Shown in pieces: positions 1-7,850 of a stretch of 23,999 nucleotides of DNA (position 1 is the stretch's first letter; each line of letters starts with the position of its first letter). The DNA lies in IMG/VR virus record IMGVR_UViG_3300035070_002956, positions 1 through 23,999 of that record; one strand, 5' to 3'. The notes beneath the pieces were generated by a model. That model ran no database searches. It was not told the origin of the DNA and saw nothing but the letters and a program-made list of their open reading frames with translations. The position numbers were made by a program, and so were the translations under genes. This stretch comes from a virus.

Positions 1-14
1 TAGACTGTTGCCAT
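1..14 (-). CDS. start of next late gene (cut by window edge)
   Basis: An ATG at 14-12 on the minus strand follows the stop codon of the 71-residue gene by two bases, the same tight spacing as elsewhere in this operon. Only four codons (Met-Ala-Thr-Val) are inside the window, so nothing can be said about the product. Confidence 0.4.
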
Positions 15-16
15 AT

Positions 17-232
17 TTATTTTTTAGATATATCGACGAGACGTATTCCAATGCGACCCCCTTGGCGGTTTACAATATTGAGTGCAATGCGACTTAATAT
101 TGGCAGTTTACCTTTTGCGTGATTTGGAAACTCGACAACGTACATAATGTTAAATTTCAGTGATGCAAGCAGCTTCTCTTGCCCGCTCTTGAATGCTTCG
201 ACGCGCTTTTGTAATGCGTTCTTTTTTGCCAT
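17..232 (-). CDS. hypothetical small basic protein, 71 aa
   Basis: I do not recognise this gene. It is a short Lys/Arg-rich protein beginning MAKKNALQKR, with no membrane segment, Cys pair or known motif. It is the last complete gene of the structural operon inside the window and lies 37 nt after the lectin-like fibre gene. There is no Shine-Dalgarno sequence before its ATG; the leader reads CTCCTTCTAT. The next gene starts two bases after its stop. Its position after the fibre genes would suit a minor virion or late accessory protein, but that is inference from context only. Confidence 0.6.
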   Translation of the reverse strand: MAKKNALQKRVEAFKSGQEKLLASLKFNIMYVVEFPNHAKGKLPILSRIALNIVNRQGGRIGIRLVDISKK

Positions 233-269
233 ATAGAAGGAGTATACTAGAATTTGTTAAAAAATGCTT

Positions 270-1646
270 TTAGATGTTTCGGGATCGTCGCTGCCACATT
301 TTTACATAGTCAATATCAATGACTTTTTCCTCCGCGGCAGTCTTATTATCGACATAGAAATAAGACTTAAAGAGGTTATTTATGCTTGTTGAAATTTCCG
401 ACTCCAAGACTTGATCGACATAAACATAAATTTTTCCAACATAAATTTGAATGGTAAATCGATGAAACAATCCGTCATCCGGCATATCAATCCCCAAGTC
501 AACCAGTTGAATTGATCCGCCGTTATTATAGGCGAAATACAGCTTTGTTGCGTGCGTTGCGGTATCAAAGTAAAAGTAAGCGTAATGCGTAGAGTCGTAA
601 TACCACCCCCAGCGCCGCGCGGTGTCCGTAAGGTCGGTGTTAAATCGCAATAAAGCATCCCACCTGCACATTGATGAGTCGAAGGAGCGTTGGCTTGTAA
701 GGGTTGAGCTTCTGCTACCCGTAGCGGTCGTTGAGAGACGAAGATAAGTGATTTCATCGTTGAGTCCGTTTGATCCATCGGCAAATATTTCTTGGGTTCC
801 CGACGTTCCACCACCCGTCCAAAACAGCTTTGCTATTACAGAAGATGCTAGAACGGCCGGTGTTTCGTCAAATTCACTCACATGATGATACATGGGGAAG
901 TCAAGATATCCGTCAGAAGTAATTTGCGACTCCACGCTTCCCGTCCAAGGGCTATCGCTAATGCGGAAGGCAGCACTCGCTTTTGTAGCTGCCGAGTTAA
1001 TCACGCGGAAAAAATCACCGTCCCAATCATCTTCTGTATTTTCAGCGGTAAATCCATCCCCATGCACTGTATTTCCGGCAAATTTAAAAGCTGCGACATT
1101 CTGCCGTGCGGCTGTACTTGGGGTTGCTGTATCAGATCCGCGCCACTCAAAACCGACATAGGTGAGGCCGTCCACAAGGCGCGCGCATGATTGTGCAGCG
1201 TCGGCTGCAAGAGTTAAAGACCGTCCGCTACCCAGCACCTGAATAAACCCATCGTCCGCATCGATCAGAAGGGTTTGGAATCCGCCCGGCCCATAGGCGC
1301 GGAATGAGTTTGTATCTATTTTAATGCCTGTTGCAGCAAGCGCAGATGTTTGAATAAGAGCACCTGTAATAACGCCCCCAAGAATGGTGAGTGATTCCGC
1401 AATAACCGCTCCAAGCATTGAAACGCGAAAAGGCGCATCATCATAAAGTCTTGCACCAAGCCATAGCCCCTGTCGATCAACACGAAATACATTGTCGCCA
1501 CCGTCTCCGATGTTGATTTCGCGCGCATCAGAAAGAAAGCGACCGCCGTCCGTTGGATCACTGGCCTCCATTGGAACATATGGCACTTCCGTCCACGGAT
1601 TTACGGGCGTTCGGTCGTCCATTGAGATAACTTCCTCTTGATCCAT
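270..1646 (-). CDS. putative tail fibre with lectin-like C-terminal domain
   Basis: 458 residues. The N-terminal 100 residues contain a segment (VFRVDRQGLWLGARLYDDAP, then FRVS) of the type found in phage proteins that attach fibres to a tail. It is followed by low-complexity Gly/Ala/Thr-rich beta sequence. The last 180 residues alternate aromatic and Gly/Thr residues (WGWYYDSTHYAYFYFD, then DGLFHRFTIQIYVGKIYVYV, then IDIDYVKMW). This resembles a concanavalin/LamG-like jelly-roll that binds sugars or other surface ligands. The gene lies 5 nt after the tail propeller gene, at the distal end of the structural operon where receptor-binding proteins usually lie. Role as receptor-binding fibre is inferred; the fold is judged by eye. 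An internal Met at residue 9 could also be the start. Confidence 0.6.
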   Translation of the reverse strand: MDQEEVISMDDRTPVNPWTEVPYVPMEASDPTDGGRFLSDAREINIGDGGDNVFRVDRQGLWLGARLYDDAPFRVSMLGAVIAESLTILGGVITGALIQTSALAATGIKIDTNSFRAYGPGGFQTLLIDADDGFIQVLGSGRSLTLAADAAQSCARLVDGLTYVGFEWRGSDTATPSTAARQNVAAFKFAGNTVHGDGFTAENTEDDWDGDFFRVINSAATKASAAFRISDSPWTGSVESQITSDGYLDFPMYHHVSEFDETPAVLASSVIAKLFWTGGGTSGTQEIFADGSNGLNDEITYLRLSTTATGSRSSTLTSQRSFDSSMCRWDALLRFNTDLTDTARRWGWYYDSTHYAYFYFDTATHATKLYFAYNNGGSIQLVDLGIDMPDDGLFHRFTIQIYVGKIYVYVDQVLESEISTSINNLFKSYFYVDNKTAAEEKVIDIDYVKMWQRRSRNI

Positions 1647-1651
1647 ACAGT

Positions 1652-3307
1652 TTAGTTAAAACTTAACTCAACAACGTCCACTTCTGGCGCTAGATTTCCG
1701 CTTGCATTTAGCTCCACCTTTACTTGCACGACGCTTCCCACAGGCATCGCCGTCTCGCACTCCACGATTTTATTAATGCTATCAACACGCGTGCCAATTT
1801 CTGTCCATTCAGTAGCCCAGTTGGCTTTTTGGTAAATCTTAATTGATGTTCCCTCTGGAAGTGATCGATAGCCCACGAACCCGCCGAACCGCTTGCCCTC
1901 ATTACGCACGAAATTGATCGCCTTAGTGACCAAGGAGGCGCTTGGAACCTTCGCCGAGGTGTCGAGTACGTCTACGCCGAAAACAATCGCTGTATGGACG
2001 CCTGATTGCGTTCCAGACGTTACAACACGTCCAGTTGAACCACCCGCAATGGCGTGCGCGGCTGTATCGTAAAGATGAATCGTGCCAGATGTAATGGATT
2101 TAGCGTAATACACCGTTCCAGCCGTTACACCCGTTGGGAGTGCGCCCGTTGTTGTGAATTTTATTGGGTCTCCGTCAGAAAGCTGATGTCCGGCAAATGT
2201 TACAACGCCCGGATCGGCAATTGTCATTGTTATTGTCGCCTTTTCTTGCCATGAAACAAGTAAATCTGTCTCAACAAGCTCCAAGCATCCAATATCAATA
2301 TTTTCATACGTTCCGCGCGAGATAAGCCACTCCAAATTGAGTACCATTGGATAGTTTCTGTCGTAATTTCCCAATGAATACACCCCCTGTTTTGCCGGAT
2401 TTCCACTTACGTTAGAGAGTCCAAATAATGGAAGGCCAGATTGATTGATCGTGGCACTTGGATGAACGATAGCCGCGCCAGACCCAGCCCAATTCCCGGG
2501 AATTCGTTTAAAAGTGCTCAAACTTTGCCCATCATAGCTGTAAATATTCCCTTTGCGCCCAGCATTTACAAGAATCATGTTATCCGTATCAAGAAACGAG
2601 TTTATTCCAGTTTCCGGTATAGAATCGGCCACGCTATAACTGCCGCTCCATGTGTTCCAGCGGAGAATTTCAGTGGCAACTTTTACGACAGAAACGAATG
2701 TCCCGAGTACAAGATCAGTCAAAATAGTCCCAAGCGCTTTTACGCGTAGCGGAGTCTTAATGTCGAGTGCATTTGCCGAGAAAGTGCCTGCATTTACCTG
2801 CGCGACATAGTGCGCATCGCCAATATAAAGAACTTGGTTTACTTCGCGCATTGGGTGAAAATCTGCGTCTGTATTTGTAAATGTGGCAAAGCTATCATTT
2901 CTGCCCGTCCAGTCGGTAGGGGTTCCAACGGCAACACGCCCTAAGCGAGACTGCATTGCGTAATAAATATAGCCCTGATATTCGTATGCCGATAAAATAC
3001 CCACGGCACCAGCAGCCGGCGCCACAGTGGCAACATAGCTATAAACGCCAGCCGATGTACGTTTCCAAATCTTTCCATTGGTACTACCGAATAAATATGT
3101 AAGCCCATCACTGCATGGGACTATTGCGCGCACCAAGTCATCAATTACCCCGTCGCTTTCCTTCGTCAATTTTTGGTTTACCTTCAAAAACCCCGGCTCT
3201 GAATGAATATCGCAGCCAATCATTTCGGCGACGCTTCCAACAGGGCCTTGAAGCGACGAATCCGAAATTCCTCCGAGGTTAAAGTCTTTTAATGTAATGA
3301 TATTCAT
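1652..3307 (-). CDS. tail propeller / stabilisation-like protein
   Basis: 551 residues. The start, MNIITLKDFNLGGISDSSLQ followed by a 'GC.IHSEPGFLKVN' segment, resembles podoviral tail-nozzle/stabilisation proteins (P22 gp10-like), which open by describing a set of elements and then form a beta-propeller. Repeated blades (LTYLFGSTNGKIWKR, YEYQGYIYYAMQSRLGRV, NVLYIGD-type) support this. Residues about 366-440 hold a separate module (PGVVTFAGHQLSDGDPIKF, then GALPTGVTAGTVYYAKS) common as an inserted domain in phage tail and fibre proteins. The C-terminus is a beta-sandwich-like stretch. In such phages the protein plugs the portal/adaptor and carries the fibres. It sits between a membrane-anchored coiled-coil gene and the fibre gene. 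Exact homology cannot be proven by eye. Confidence 0.6.
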   Translation of the reverse strand: MNIITLKDFNLGGISDSSLQGPVGSVAEMIGCDIHSEPGFLKVNQKLTKESDGVIDDLVRAIVPCSDGLTYLFGSTNGKIWKRTSAGVYSYVATVAPAAGAVGILSAYEYQGYIYYAMQSRLGRVAVGTPTDWTGRNDSFATFTNTDADFHPMREVNQVLYIGDAHYVAQVNAGTFSANALDIKTPLRVKALGTILTDLVLGTFVSVVKVATEILRWNTWSGSYSVADSIPETGINSFLDTDNMILVNAGRKGNIYSYDGQSLSTFKRIPGNWAGSGAAIVHPSATINQSGLPLFGLSNVSGNPAKQGVYSLGNYDRNYPMVLNLEWLISRGTYENIDIGCLELVETDLLVSWQEKATITMTIADPGVVTFAGHQLSDGDPIKFTTTGALPTGVTAGTVYYAKSITSGTIHLYDTAAHAIAGGSTGRVVTSGTQSGVHTAIVFGVDVLDTSAKVPSASLVTKAINFVRNEGKRFGGFVGYRSLPEGTSIKIYQKANWATEWTEIGTRVDSINKIVECETAMPVGSVVQVKVELNASGNLAPEVDVVELSFN

Positions 3308-3316
3308 ATGGTTTAT

Positions 3317-3712
3317 TTAGAAAACTATTTGCGAAACAGCGGCCACGAGCGTAATGAGTGTCAAAAGGCTAATAATCGTGCGCAACATTTCCGAACTTAT
3401 GCCCCAAATCTTTTTACGCTCCTTTGTCGCAGAATCGACAACGGCTTCTTGAGTGCGCCGATAATCTTGAAGTGATTTTATGTCCTCCTGAAGCCTCAAA
3501 ATTTGGTTATTGAAATGTTTTTTATCTTCCATGTAAGACTCGCGATCAACCTTTCGATCAGAAATATCTATAAAGCTCTTAACATGCGCGGAGAGTGAAC
3601 CCATTTGAGAGCTGAATGTCTCCTTTAGGGTATTCACAACATCGCTTAAATGCTTGAATTCTGCCGCAAGAACGGCTATTTCAACCTCTGCATTTTTGTC
3701 TTTTTCAGTCAT
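3317..3712 (-). CDS. coiled-coil protein with C-terminal membrane anchor
   Basis: 131 residues from MTEKDKNAEV. An open frame extends 22 codons further upstream, but that part overlaps the end of the preceding gene. The ATG at 3712 follows its stop by 4 nt and matches the spacing of the operon, so I use it. Residues 10-100 are rich in heptad-like Leu/Ile/Val with charged residues, a likely coiled coil. Residues about 110-131 (MLRTIISLLTLITLVAAVSQ) form one hydrophobic segment ending at the C-terminus. Proteins of this layout sit beside tail or lysis genes in many podoviruses. A holin-like, spanin-like or minor tail role is possible, and I cannot choose between them. No signal peptide. Confidence 0.65.
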   Translation of the reverse strand: MTEKDKNAEVEIAVLAAEFKHLSDVVNTLKETFSSQMGSLSAHVKSFIDISDRKVDRESYMEDKKHFNNQILRLQEDIKSLQDYRRTQEAVVDSATKERKKIWGISSEMLRTIISLLTLITLVAAVSQIVF

Positions 3713-3716
3713 ATGT

Positions 3717-5744
3717 TTATTCTTGGCGATCAACCTTTCTCCATGTAGATGTAATCTTTGAAACCTTGCTCCACGCACTTGTTACACGAGCCGATCCGGT
3801 CCAAGAACTTGCGACGCGCGTAACCTTTGCCCAAACTCCGGCAGTGAATCCATTGATTTTAAACCGTATGTGGACAGTGGCCTTTATGCGTTCCGTAAAG
3901 AACTTTCCAACGGATCGAGTAATTGAGGCAGCGACAGAAACAGACTCATTAAAGAACTTACCAATAACAATGCCGCCACGATCTAACGCTGTAATTGCCT
4001 CCACGAGCGATCTTCCAAGCGAACGTAATATTGAATCCACCGCAAAAACAGTTTCGCTAAGCGATTTTCCGACGGTTTTAATCATTGAAGATGCAACTAG
4101 TACCGACTCTGCAAATGAGCGACCCAATGTGTGCATCTTTGAAGCAATAACTTCAACCGTTTCCGAGAAAGAAATGAGAAGTGCGCGAATCAATGAATCA
4201 GAAACGGCCAATGTCTCTGTAAATACTTTTCCAGCCACTTTTAGCATTGATACAGCTACATTAACGGACTCTGAAAGGGTGCGCCCAAGAGTACGCAATG
4301 CAGTGTCGGTAGCATTTACTGTTTCAGTGAATACCCTGCTTATGGTGCGCGAAATGATATCTGTTACAGAAATACTATCTGAAAGCCCTAAGAAAATAAC
4401 TTTCATTTTCGCAAAAGCATCACTCACATTAACCGAATCCAAAAGGAATCGACCCAGCGTACGGCTCAAAGAGTCGCTTGCCTCAACCAAATCAGAAAGA
4501 ATCTTTGCAGAAATGCGAGCGCGAGCAGTGTCAGTGGCTTCAATTGTTTCCGAGAGCCTGCGGCTTGGAAGTTTTCTTGCCGTAGCGTCAGTTTCAACCG
4601 TCTCTGAACAGTCTATTGTAACGAGTGGCTCCGTTATCTCAATAGAAAGAATTTCGGCAAATCCATGCGCCCAGACATACAAAGTGTCTGTTAATTTGCA
4701 AAGCTGGTAATTGCGCGTTGTAATGTTTGGCGTAAATGTAACTCCCGTGCCCGTATTTTCTGGATCATAAGTGCCATTAGGTGCAACAGCCTGCGCATAA
4801 TCTTCTGTATTTTGCGTGTATACATGAAGCACAAGATCTCCGGAGACCTGAATGAGAGCGTTGTTTTCGGCGGCAAGCGTACTTGTTCCAAAGTTAACTA
4901 GATCGCTTCCGGACACAATGGCCATCGCATTTGACCCATTGATTTCATAACATCGTCTGCGGCCACCGCGTACCTCTGGCGAAGGCTCATATCCTCGCCA
5001 AGCCGCAATATGACCACCGCTTGAAGCCAATGAGTCAATTGCTACAAGTCCGGGGTCTTGTCCGTCAGACGTGTCAAATTCTACTGGAGAGCTAAGGGCC
5101 GTGATGGTCGTCGATGTGTACGAAAATGCTTGGTGAAATCCATCAGATGAAACACCTGCCCACTGTATGATGAATCTGCTGCTGGAAACAAGTATTAGTT
5201 GAGCAAAACTACAATTGGAAGGTTCAAATTCAACCGCTGCGCTTAGCGAGCTAATATCACCCGTGCTTGCATCAACCGCAAGCATCGTAACCCACCCATC
5301 ATTGGCCGTATCATTACCGACATGAAGAAGGCGAGTTGAGCTGATTGCATAAAGGTTCCCAAACCCACCATAATTGAACATTCCCGTATATGCTGCACCT
5401 TTTGTTGTTACGGCGTATGTGCTCAAGTTAATTGATAATGTACGGATCGCCTGCGAACTTGACCCTGTGGCATAAATTAGAGCCGCCGTTGTTGAGTCAA
5501 GCATTACAATGCGAGATGAGCTATTCATTGCATATACAGACGATGCAACCGTAAGGGCGGTTCCTATTGGTGTAATCGATCCATCAGAAGGATCTACTTC
5601 AAAAACTTGTACTTTTTTAAAAATAGCACTTGATTCTCCAAAAACAAGTAAAACATGCGTATCATCTATTCGACACGCACCGACGAAGTTGGTGGAATCA
5701 GGCACGGCGCCCGAATTGAGATGGGTTATGTCATTCAATGCCAT
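3717..5744 (-). CDS. virion propeller protein with 18-residue repeats
   Basis: 675 residues from MALNDITHLN. A GTG four codons upstream (5756) is possible but less likely. Residues 1-370 form a beta-propeller-like run of blades (DTHVLLVFGESS, SSRIVMLDSTTAALIYATGS, SSRFIIQWAGVS) of the type found in phage and bacterial surface proteins. Residues about 375-630 are some 13 repeats of about 18 residues with consensus RTLGRSLSETVNVSDSL. The C-terminal 45 residues have evenly spaced Trp (VWAKV, SSWTG, SAWSK, STWRK). Such repeat tails are usual in long thin fibres or adhesins. Its place between a fibre-like gene and the membrane-anchored coiled-coil gene fits a tail-fibre or adhesion role. Function is inferred from architecture and neighbours, not from a named family. 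Confidence 0.6.
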   Translation of the reverse strand: MALNDITHLNSGAVPDSTNFVGACRIDDTHVLLVFGESSAIFKKVQVFEVDPSDGSITPIGTALTVASSVYAMNSSSRIVMLDSTTAALIYATGSSSQAIRTLSINLSTYAVTTKGAAYTGMFNYGGFGNLYAISSTRLLHVGNDTANDGWVTMLAVDASTGDISSLSAAVEFEPSNCSFAQLILVSSSRFIIQWAGVSSDGFHQAFSYTSTTITALSSPVEFDTSDGQDPGLVAIDSLASSGGHIAAWRGYEPSPEVRGGRRRCYEINGSNAMAIVSGSDLVNFGTSTLAAENNALIQVSGDLVLHVYTQNTEDYAQAVAPNGTYDPENTGTGVTFTPNITTRNYQLCKLTDTLYVWAHGFAEILSIEITEPLVTIDCSETVETDATARKLPSRRLSETIEATDTARARISAKILSDLVEASDSLSRTLGRFLLDSVNVSDAFAKMKVIFLGLSDSISVTDIISRTISRVFTETVNATDTALRTLGRTLSESVNVAVSMLKVAGKVFTETLAVSDSLIRALLISFSETVEVIASKMHTLGRSFAESVLVASSMIKTVGKSLSETVFAVDSILRSLGRSLVEAITALDRGGIVIGKFFNESVSVAASITRSVGKFFTERIKATVHIRFKINGFTAGVWAKVTRVASSWTGSARVTSAWSKVSKITSTWRKVDRQE
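3880..4625 (-). repeat. coding repeats of about 54 nt in the propeller/fibre gene
   Basis: About 13 tandem degenerate units encode the 18-residue pattern R-T-L-G-R-x-[LF]-x-E-[ST]-V-x-[VA]-x-D-S. Units include RTLGRTLSESVNV, KVAGKVFTETLAV, HTLGRSFAESVLV and KTVGKSLSETVFA. The units have diverged at the DNA level, so this is an old protein repeat and not a recent duplication. The same composition leaves the opposite strand open for 314 codons. Confidence 0.75.
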
Positions 5745-5768
5745 AAATAAATTCACGCCTCATTATTC

Positions 5769-5807
5769 AACGAGGCGGGATTTTGAACCCCGCCCCGTTT
5801 TTTATTT
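5769..5807 (+). terminator. hairpin with T-tract reading on the plus strand
   Basis: The arms AACGAGGCGGG (5769-5779) and CCCGCCCCGTT (5789-5799) pair over 11 positions around a 9-nt loop. A T6ATTT tract follows in the plus direction. In plus-strand RNA one position is an A-C mismatch, while in minus-strand RNA it is a G-U pair, so the stem is better on the minus side, but no U-tract follows there. It lies in the gap between two minus-strand genes. It could end antisense transcription, or act as an mRNA-stabilising or processing hairpin in the late transcript. Confidence 0.45.
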
Positions 5808-5810
5808 GGA

Positions 5811-6467
5811 TTATGGGCGTGAGTACACAGTATCCCAAGTAACCTGCAATGAGTCTCCGTTTACTACGTTGACTGCCGAGAATACCTGACGGCACTTTAG
5901 AACACCAGATGAGCTGGCATTGAGCACTCCAGACTCCGTAACGGCCACTGTACCGCTAACAGTAAACGTATAAACGAGGCGCGCTGTATCGTTTGACGTA
6001 TTGGTTGTCGTGCGTGAAGCGGTCGCATTGGCGCGCGAAAGACCAGATGTCGAAACTTCTGTTTCAAGCGCCGTATCGCCGGCTGCGGCAGCGGTCGTAC
6101 CAGTTCCAACCGCGATGTAAGTAAACGCGGCTTCTGATCCAGCACCGTTATCGCGTGAGGCAATACCGGCAAGACCAGCATTAGTTACAAGGTTTTTAAT
6201 CTTGCGACTTCCACGCCATCGCCCGGTAATGAACGGGATGCGAAGACCATATGCTGCAAGATAGTTAAGAATTCCAGCCTTCACGACTCCATCTTCACTG
6301 ATCGGAGAGTCCACATGCTTGCGCATGAATTTCAAGAAGGCCATACCAAGCCTGTTTTCAACGAACATTTGCTTGATGTTTCCATTGGCGTCTCGGTGCG
6401 TATATTCTACGTTCTCGTACGCGCCAACAAGTTTTGGGGTTACTAGGTTCAATTTAAGAAGGCTCAT
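5811..6467 (-). CDS. putative tail fibre / virion protein
   Basis: 218 residues. The N-terminus (MSLLKLNLVTPKLVGAYENV) is followed by a mixed region and then, from about residue 115, a Thr/Ala/Ser-rich beta domain. That domain begins YIAVGTGTTAAAAGDTALET and ends with TFTVSGTVAVTESGVLNASS and VNGDSLQVTWDTVY. The 'GTGTT...DTALE.E' signature is familiar from phage tail-fibre-like and short-tail proteins. Its start codon overlaps the stop of the preceding gene (ATGA), so the two are translationally coupled. It follows two small paralogues and precedes the repeat-rich propeller gene. The virion role is from context and this signature; no enzymatic motif is seen. Confidence 0.6.
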   Translation of the reverse strand: MSLLKLNLVTPKLVGAYENVEYTHRDANGNIKQMFVENRLGMAFLKFMRKHVDSPISEDGVVKAGILNYLAAYGLRIPFITGRWRGSRKIKNLVTNAGLAGIASRDNGAGSEAAFTYIAVGTGTTAAAAGDTALETEVSTSGLSRANATASRTTTNTSNDTARLVYTFTVSGTVAVTESGVLNASSSGVLKCRQVFSAVNVVNGDSLQVTWDTVYSRP

Positions 6468-6796
6468 ACATTTTCGTTACTATTAAGAAGTTTCTCTCTA
6501 AGCAATTCAGCTTCCTCAAGTTGCTCATTAAGCTCGGCATCTTTTTCGGTCGTCTCAAGGTCTCTCTGACGCGTTTCGCAGAATTTATTTATTTCTGCTA
6601 GGATTTCTTGCTCATTAGAGCCAAGCTCGAAACCTAGTCGAAACACGCCTTCCAGCGTCGTATTCGCTTCTCCATTCTCGTCCAGCCCGTGCTTATAAAG
6701 CTCGAACCCAACGGATATTGAGTAGCGATTGTCTATCTGGACATAGATCGTTTTGCACTCAACGATCTTGTAGGTAAACATTCTTTCTTCGTCCAT
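6464..6796 (-). CDS. small paralogous protein B, 110 aa
   Basis: It shares an architecture with the gene directly upstream: an N-terminal (F/S)YKI beta strand, a stretch around VGFELY, a later GFEL, then an acidic helical C-terminus with ILAEINKFCETR. I judge the two to be tandem paralogues. This copy is acidic and helical at its end (LNEQLEEAELLREKLL). A start at an internal Met (MFTYKI, residue 6) is also possible. I use the first ATG because it follows the previous stop by 8 nt. Function unknown. Its place between the adaptor and a fibre-like gene suggests a minor virion or assembly protein. Confidence 0.6.
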   Translation of the reverse strand: MDEERMFTYKIVECKTIYVQIDNRYSISVGFELYKHGLDENGEANTTLEGVFRLGFELGSNEQEILAEINKFCETRQRDLETTEKDAELNEQLEEAELLREKLLNSNENV

Positions 6797-6804
6797 ATGT
6801 TGAA

Positions 6805-7098
6805 TTAATTTAAGTTTTCCTTGGTCAAAAGAGCTTCGATCGTACTTTGTGCGGCGGCTTCTTTCGCTTCACGCTCCGCGTCTGTGATTGGTTCAAGCTC
6901 CTTATCAAGCGCGGTAACAATACGATCAAGCTCGGCTTTAATATTTTCCTCCTTAGCATCCAGCCTAAAACCGTAATGCTTTGGTTCACCAAGCTCCTGT
7001 CCGTCAAGGTACACTTGCACGGTAACTTTCAGACATTCTGTGGCCTCCACTTGATCGTTTGCGACCTGTGCATTTAAGATTTTGTAGCTGTGTGTCAT
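6805..7098 (-). CDS. small paralogous protein A, 97 aa
   Basis: I start it at MTHSYKILNA. A longer frame begins 11 codons upstream but would overlap the end of the adaptor gene. The shorter start follows that stop by 13 nt and aligns with the start of the paralogous gene that follows. It has a beta-rich first half (LKVTVQVYLDGQELGEPKHY) and an alpha-helical acidic second half with EENIKAELDRIVTALDKEL. No known domain recognised. Pairing with its neighbour suggests a duplicated minor structural or assembly gene. Confidence 0.6.
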   Translation of the reverse strand: MTHSYKILNAQVANDQVEATECLKVTVQVYLDGQELGEPKHYGFRLDAKEENIKAELDRIVTALDKELEPITDAEREAKEAAAQSTIEALLTKENLN

Positions 7099-7111
7099 AA
7101 GGGGCTTTAAA

Positions 7112-7822
7112 CTAGTATTGAGAGCCGTCATTGTACGGAATGGACGCTACGAAATTGCGATCTAGATTAGCCTCCTTCATTTGCTCCAACTTATCAGCAA
7201 GATCGGCCTCATACGTTTTCTCCTTCTCTGAAAGAGGGATTGGTCGTGTTTGCGACGTTTTGTACGCAATAGAGACGGCAATAGCCAAAAGTCCGTGGAA
7301 CTCGCGAGGGAAGCCGTGGGAAACGCTAGACGGGTTTGCGTCCATCGCATTTGTTGAAGAAAGGTCTGTAAAGTCCGCAGGAAAGACAATTGCCCATAGC
7401 TTGATTCCATCTTCTACGGATATGATCGCTTCACCGGAATACAGAAAAAACGATTTGTCCCAAAGATCAAACGCGGGATCGCGATTGGCAAATTGCGACA
7501 AAATCGTTGCTTCATCGGTCGACTTTTCGTACTGCAAAAGGTCTGTTTCCACCAATTTGCTCCAATTCTCACCATCCAATTTAGCCTCAATGTACTTAAT
7601 CCGCGCCATGATTTCCGACGGCAACTCATACTCACGCTGTCCTGCTACCAAGTCAGCGGTTAAGCGAAGCCCGAAGTAGTCCTCGCCAACTTTTTTACCG
7701 ATTTGTTGCGCAATATCATCTTTAGCCAAATTTGCCAAAAGCAGAATTTCTGCATCCGTAAATGTGGTTACGTTTGTTTTTGTGTAATATCGGACAAGTG
7801 TGGCAAATTCTGTAAATTTCAT
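7112..7822 (-). CDS. head-tail adaptor (connector) protein
   Basis: 236 residues. It begins MKFTEFATLVRYYTKTNVTT, with an N-terminal helical part (TDAEILLLANLAKDDIAQQI) followed by DYFGLRLTADLVAGQREYEL and PSEIMARIKYIEAKLDG. This layout is well known in phage adaptor/connector-like proteins that sit under the portal: a helical bundle, an 'REYxLP' strand, then a small beta domain. The C-terminal helix (LSEKEKTYEADLADKLEQM) is also typical. It follows the capsid genes and precedes tail genes, as expected for a head-completion protein. Its start codon lies in the 3' arm of a hairpin described separately. Confidence 0.65.
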   Translation of the reverse strand: MKFTEFATLVRYYTKTNVTTFTDAEILLLANLAKDDIAQQIGKKVGEDYFGLRLTADLVAGQREYELPSEIMARIKYIEAKLDGENWSKLVETDLLQYEKSTDEATILSQFANRDPAFDLWDKSFFLYSGEAIISVEDGIKLWAIVFPADFTDLSSTNAMDANPSSVSHGFPREFHGLLAIAVSIAYKTSQTRPIPLSEKEKTYEADLADKLEQMKEANLDRNFVASIPYNDGSQY

Positions 7823-7848
7823 AAGCGGATTTGGCGGTTTCCGTTATG
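7820..7848 (-). promoter_or_regulatory. start-codon hairpin of the adaptor gene
   Basis: On the minus strand CATAACGGA (7848-7840) pairs with TCCG, a bulged C, then TTATG (7829-7820), giving 9 base pairs. The 10-nt loop is AACCGCCAAA. The adaptor ATG is inside the 3' arm. The same plan (CATAA and GGAAACCGCC on the left, TTATG on the right) is seen at the portal gene. A role in translational coupling or repression is inferred. Confidence 0.55.
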
Positions 7849-7850
7849 GT

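Noticed and set aside
3766-4710. 314-codon open frame on the plus strand under the repeat region
   Set aside because: It mirrors the 18-residue repeats of the minus-strand gene (Ser/Thr/Glu-rich, no motif), has no promoter or neighbours on that strand, and is best explained by repeat composition.
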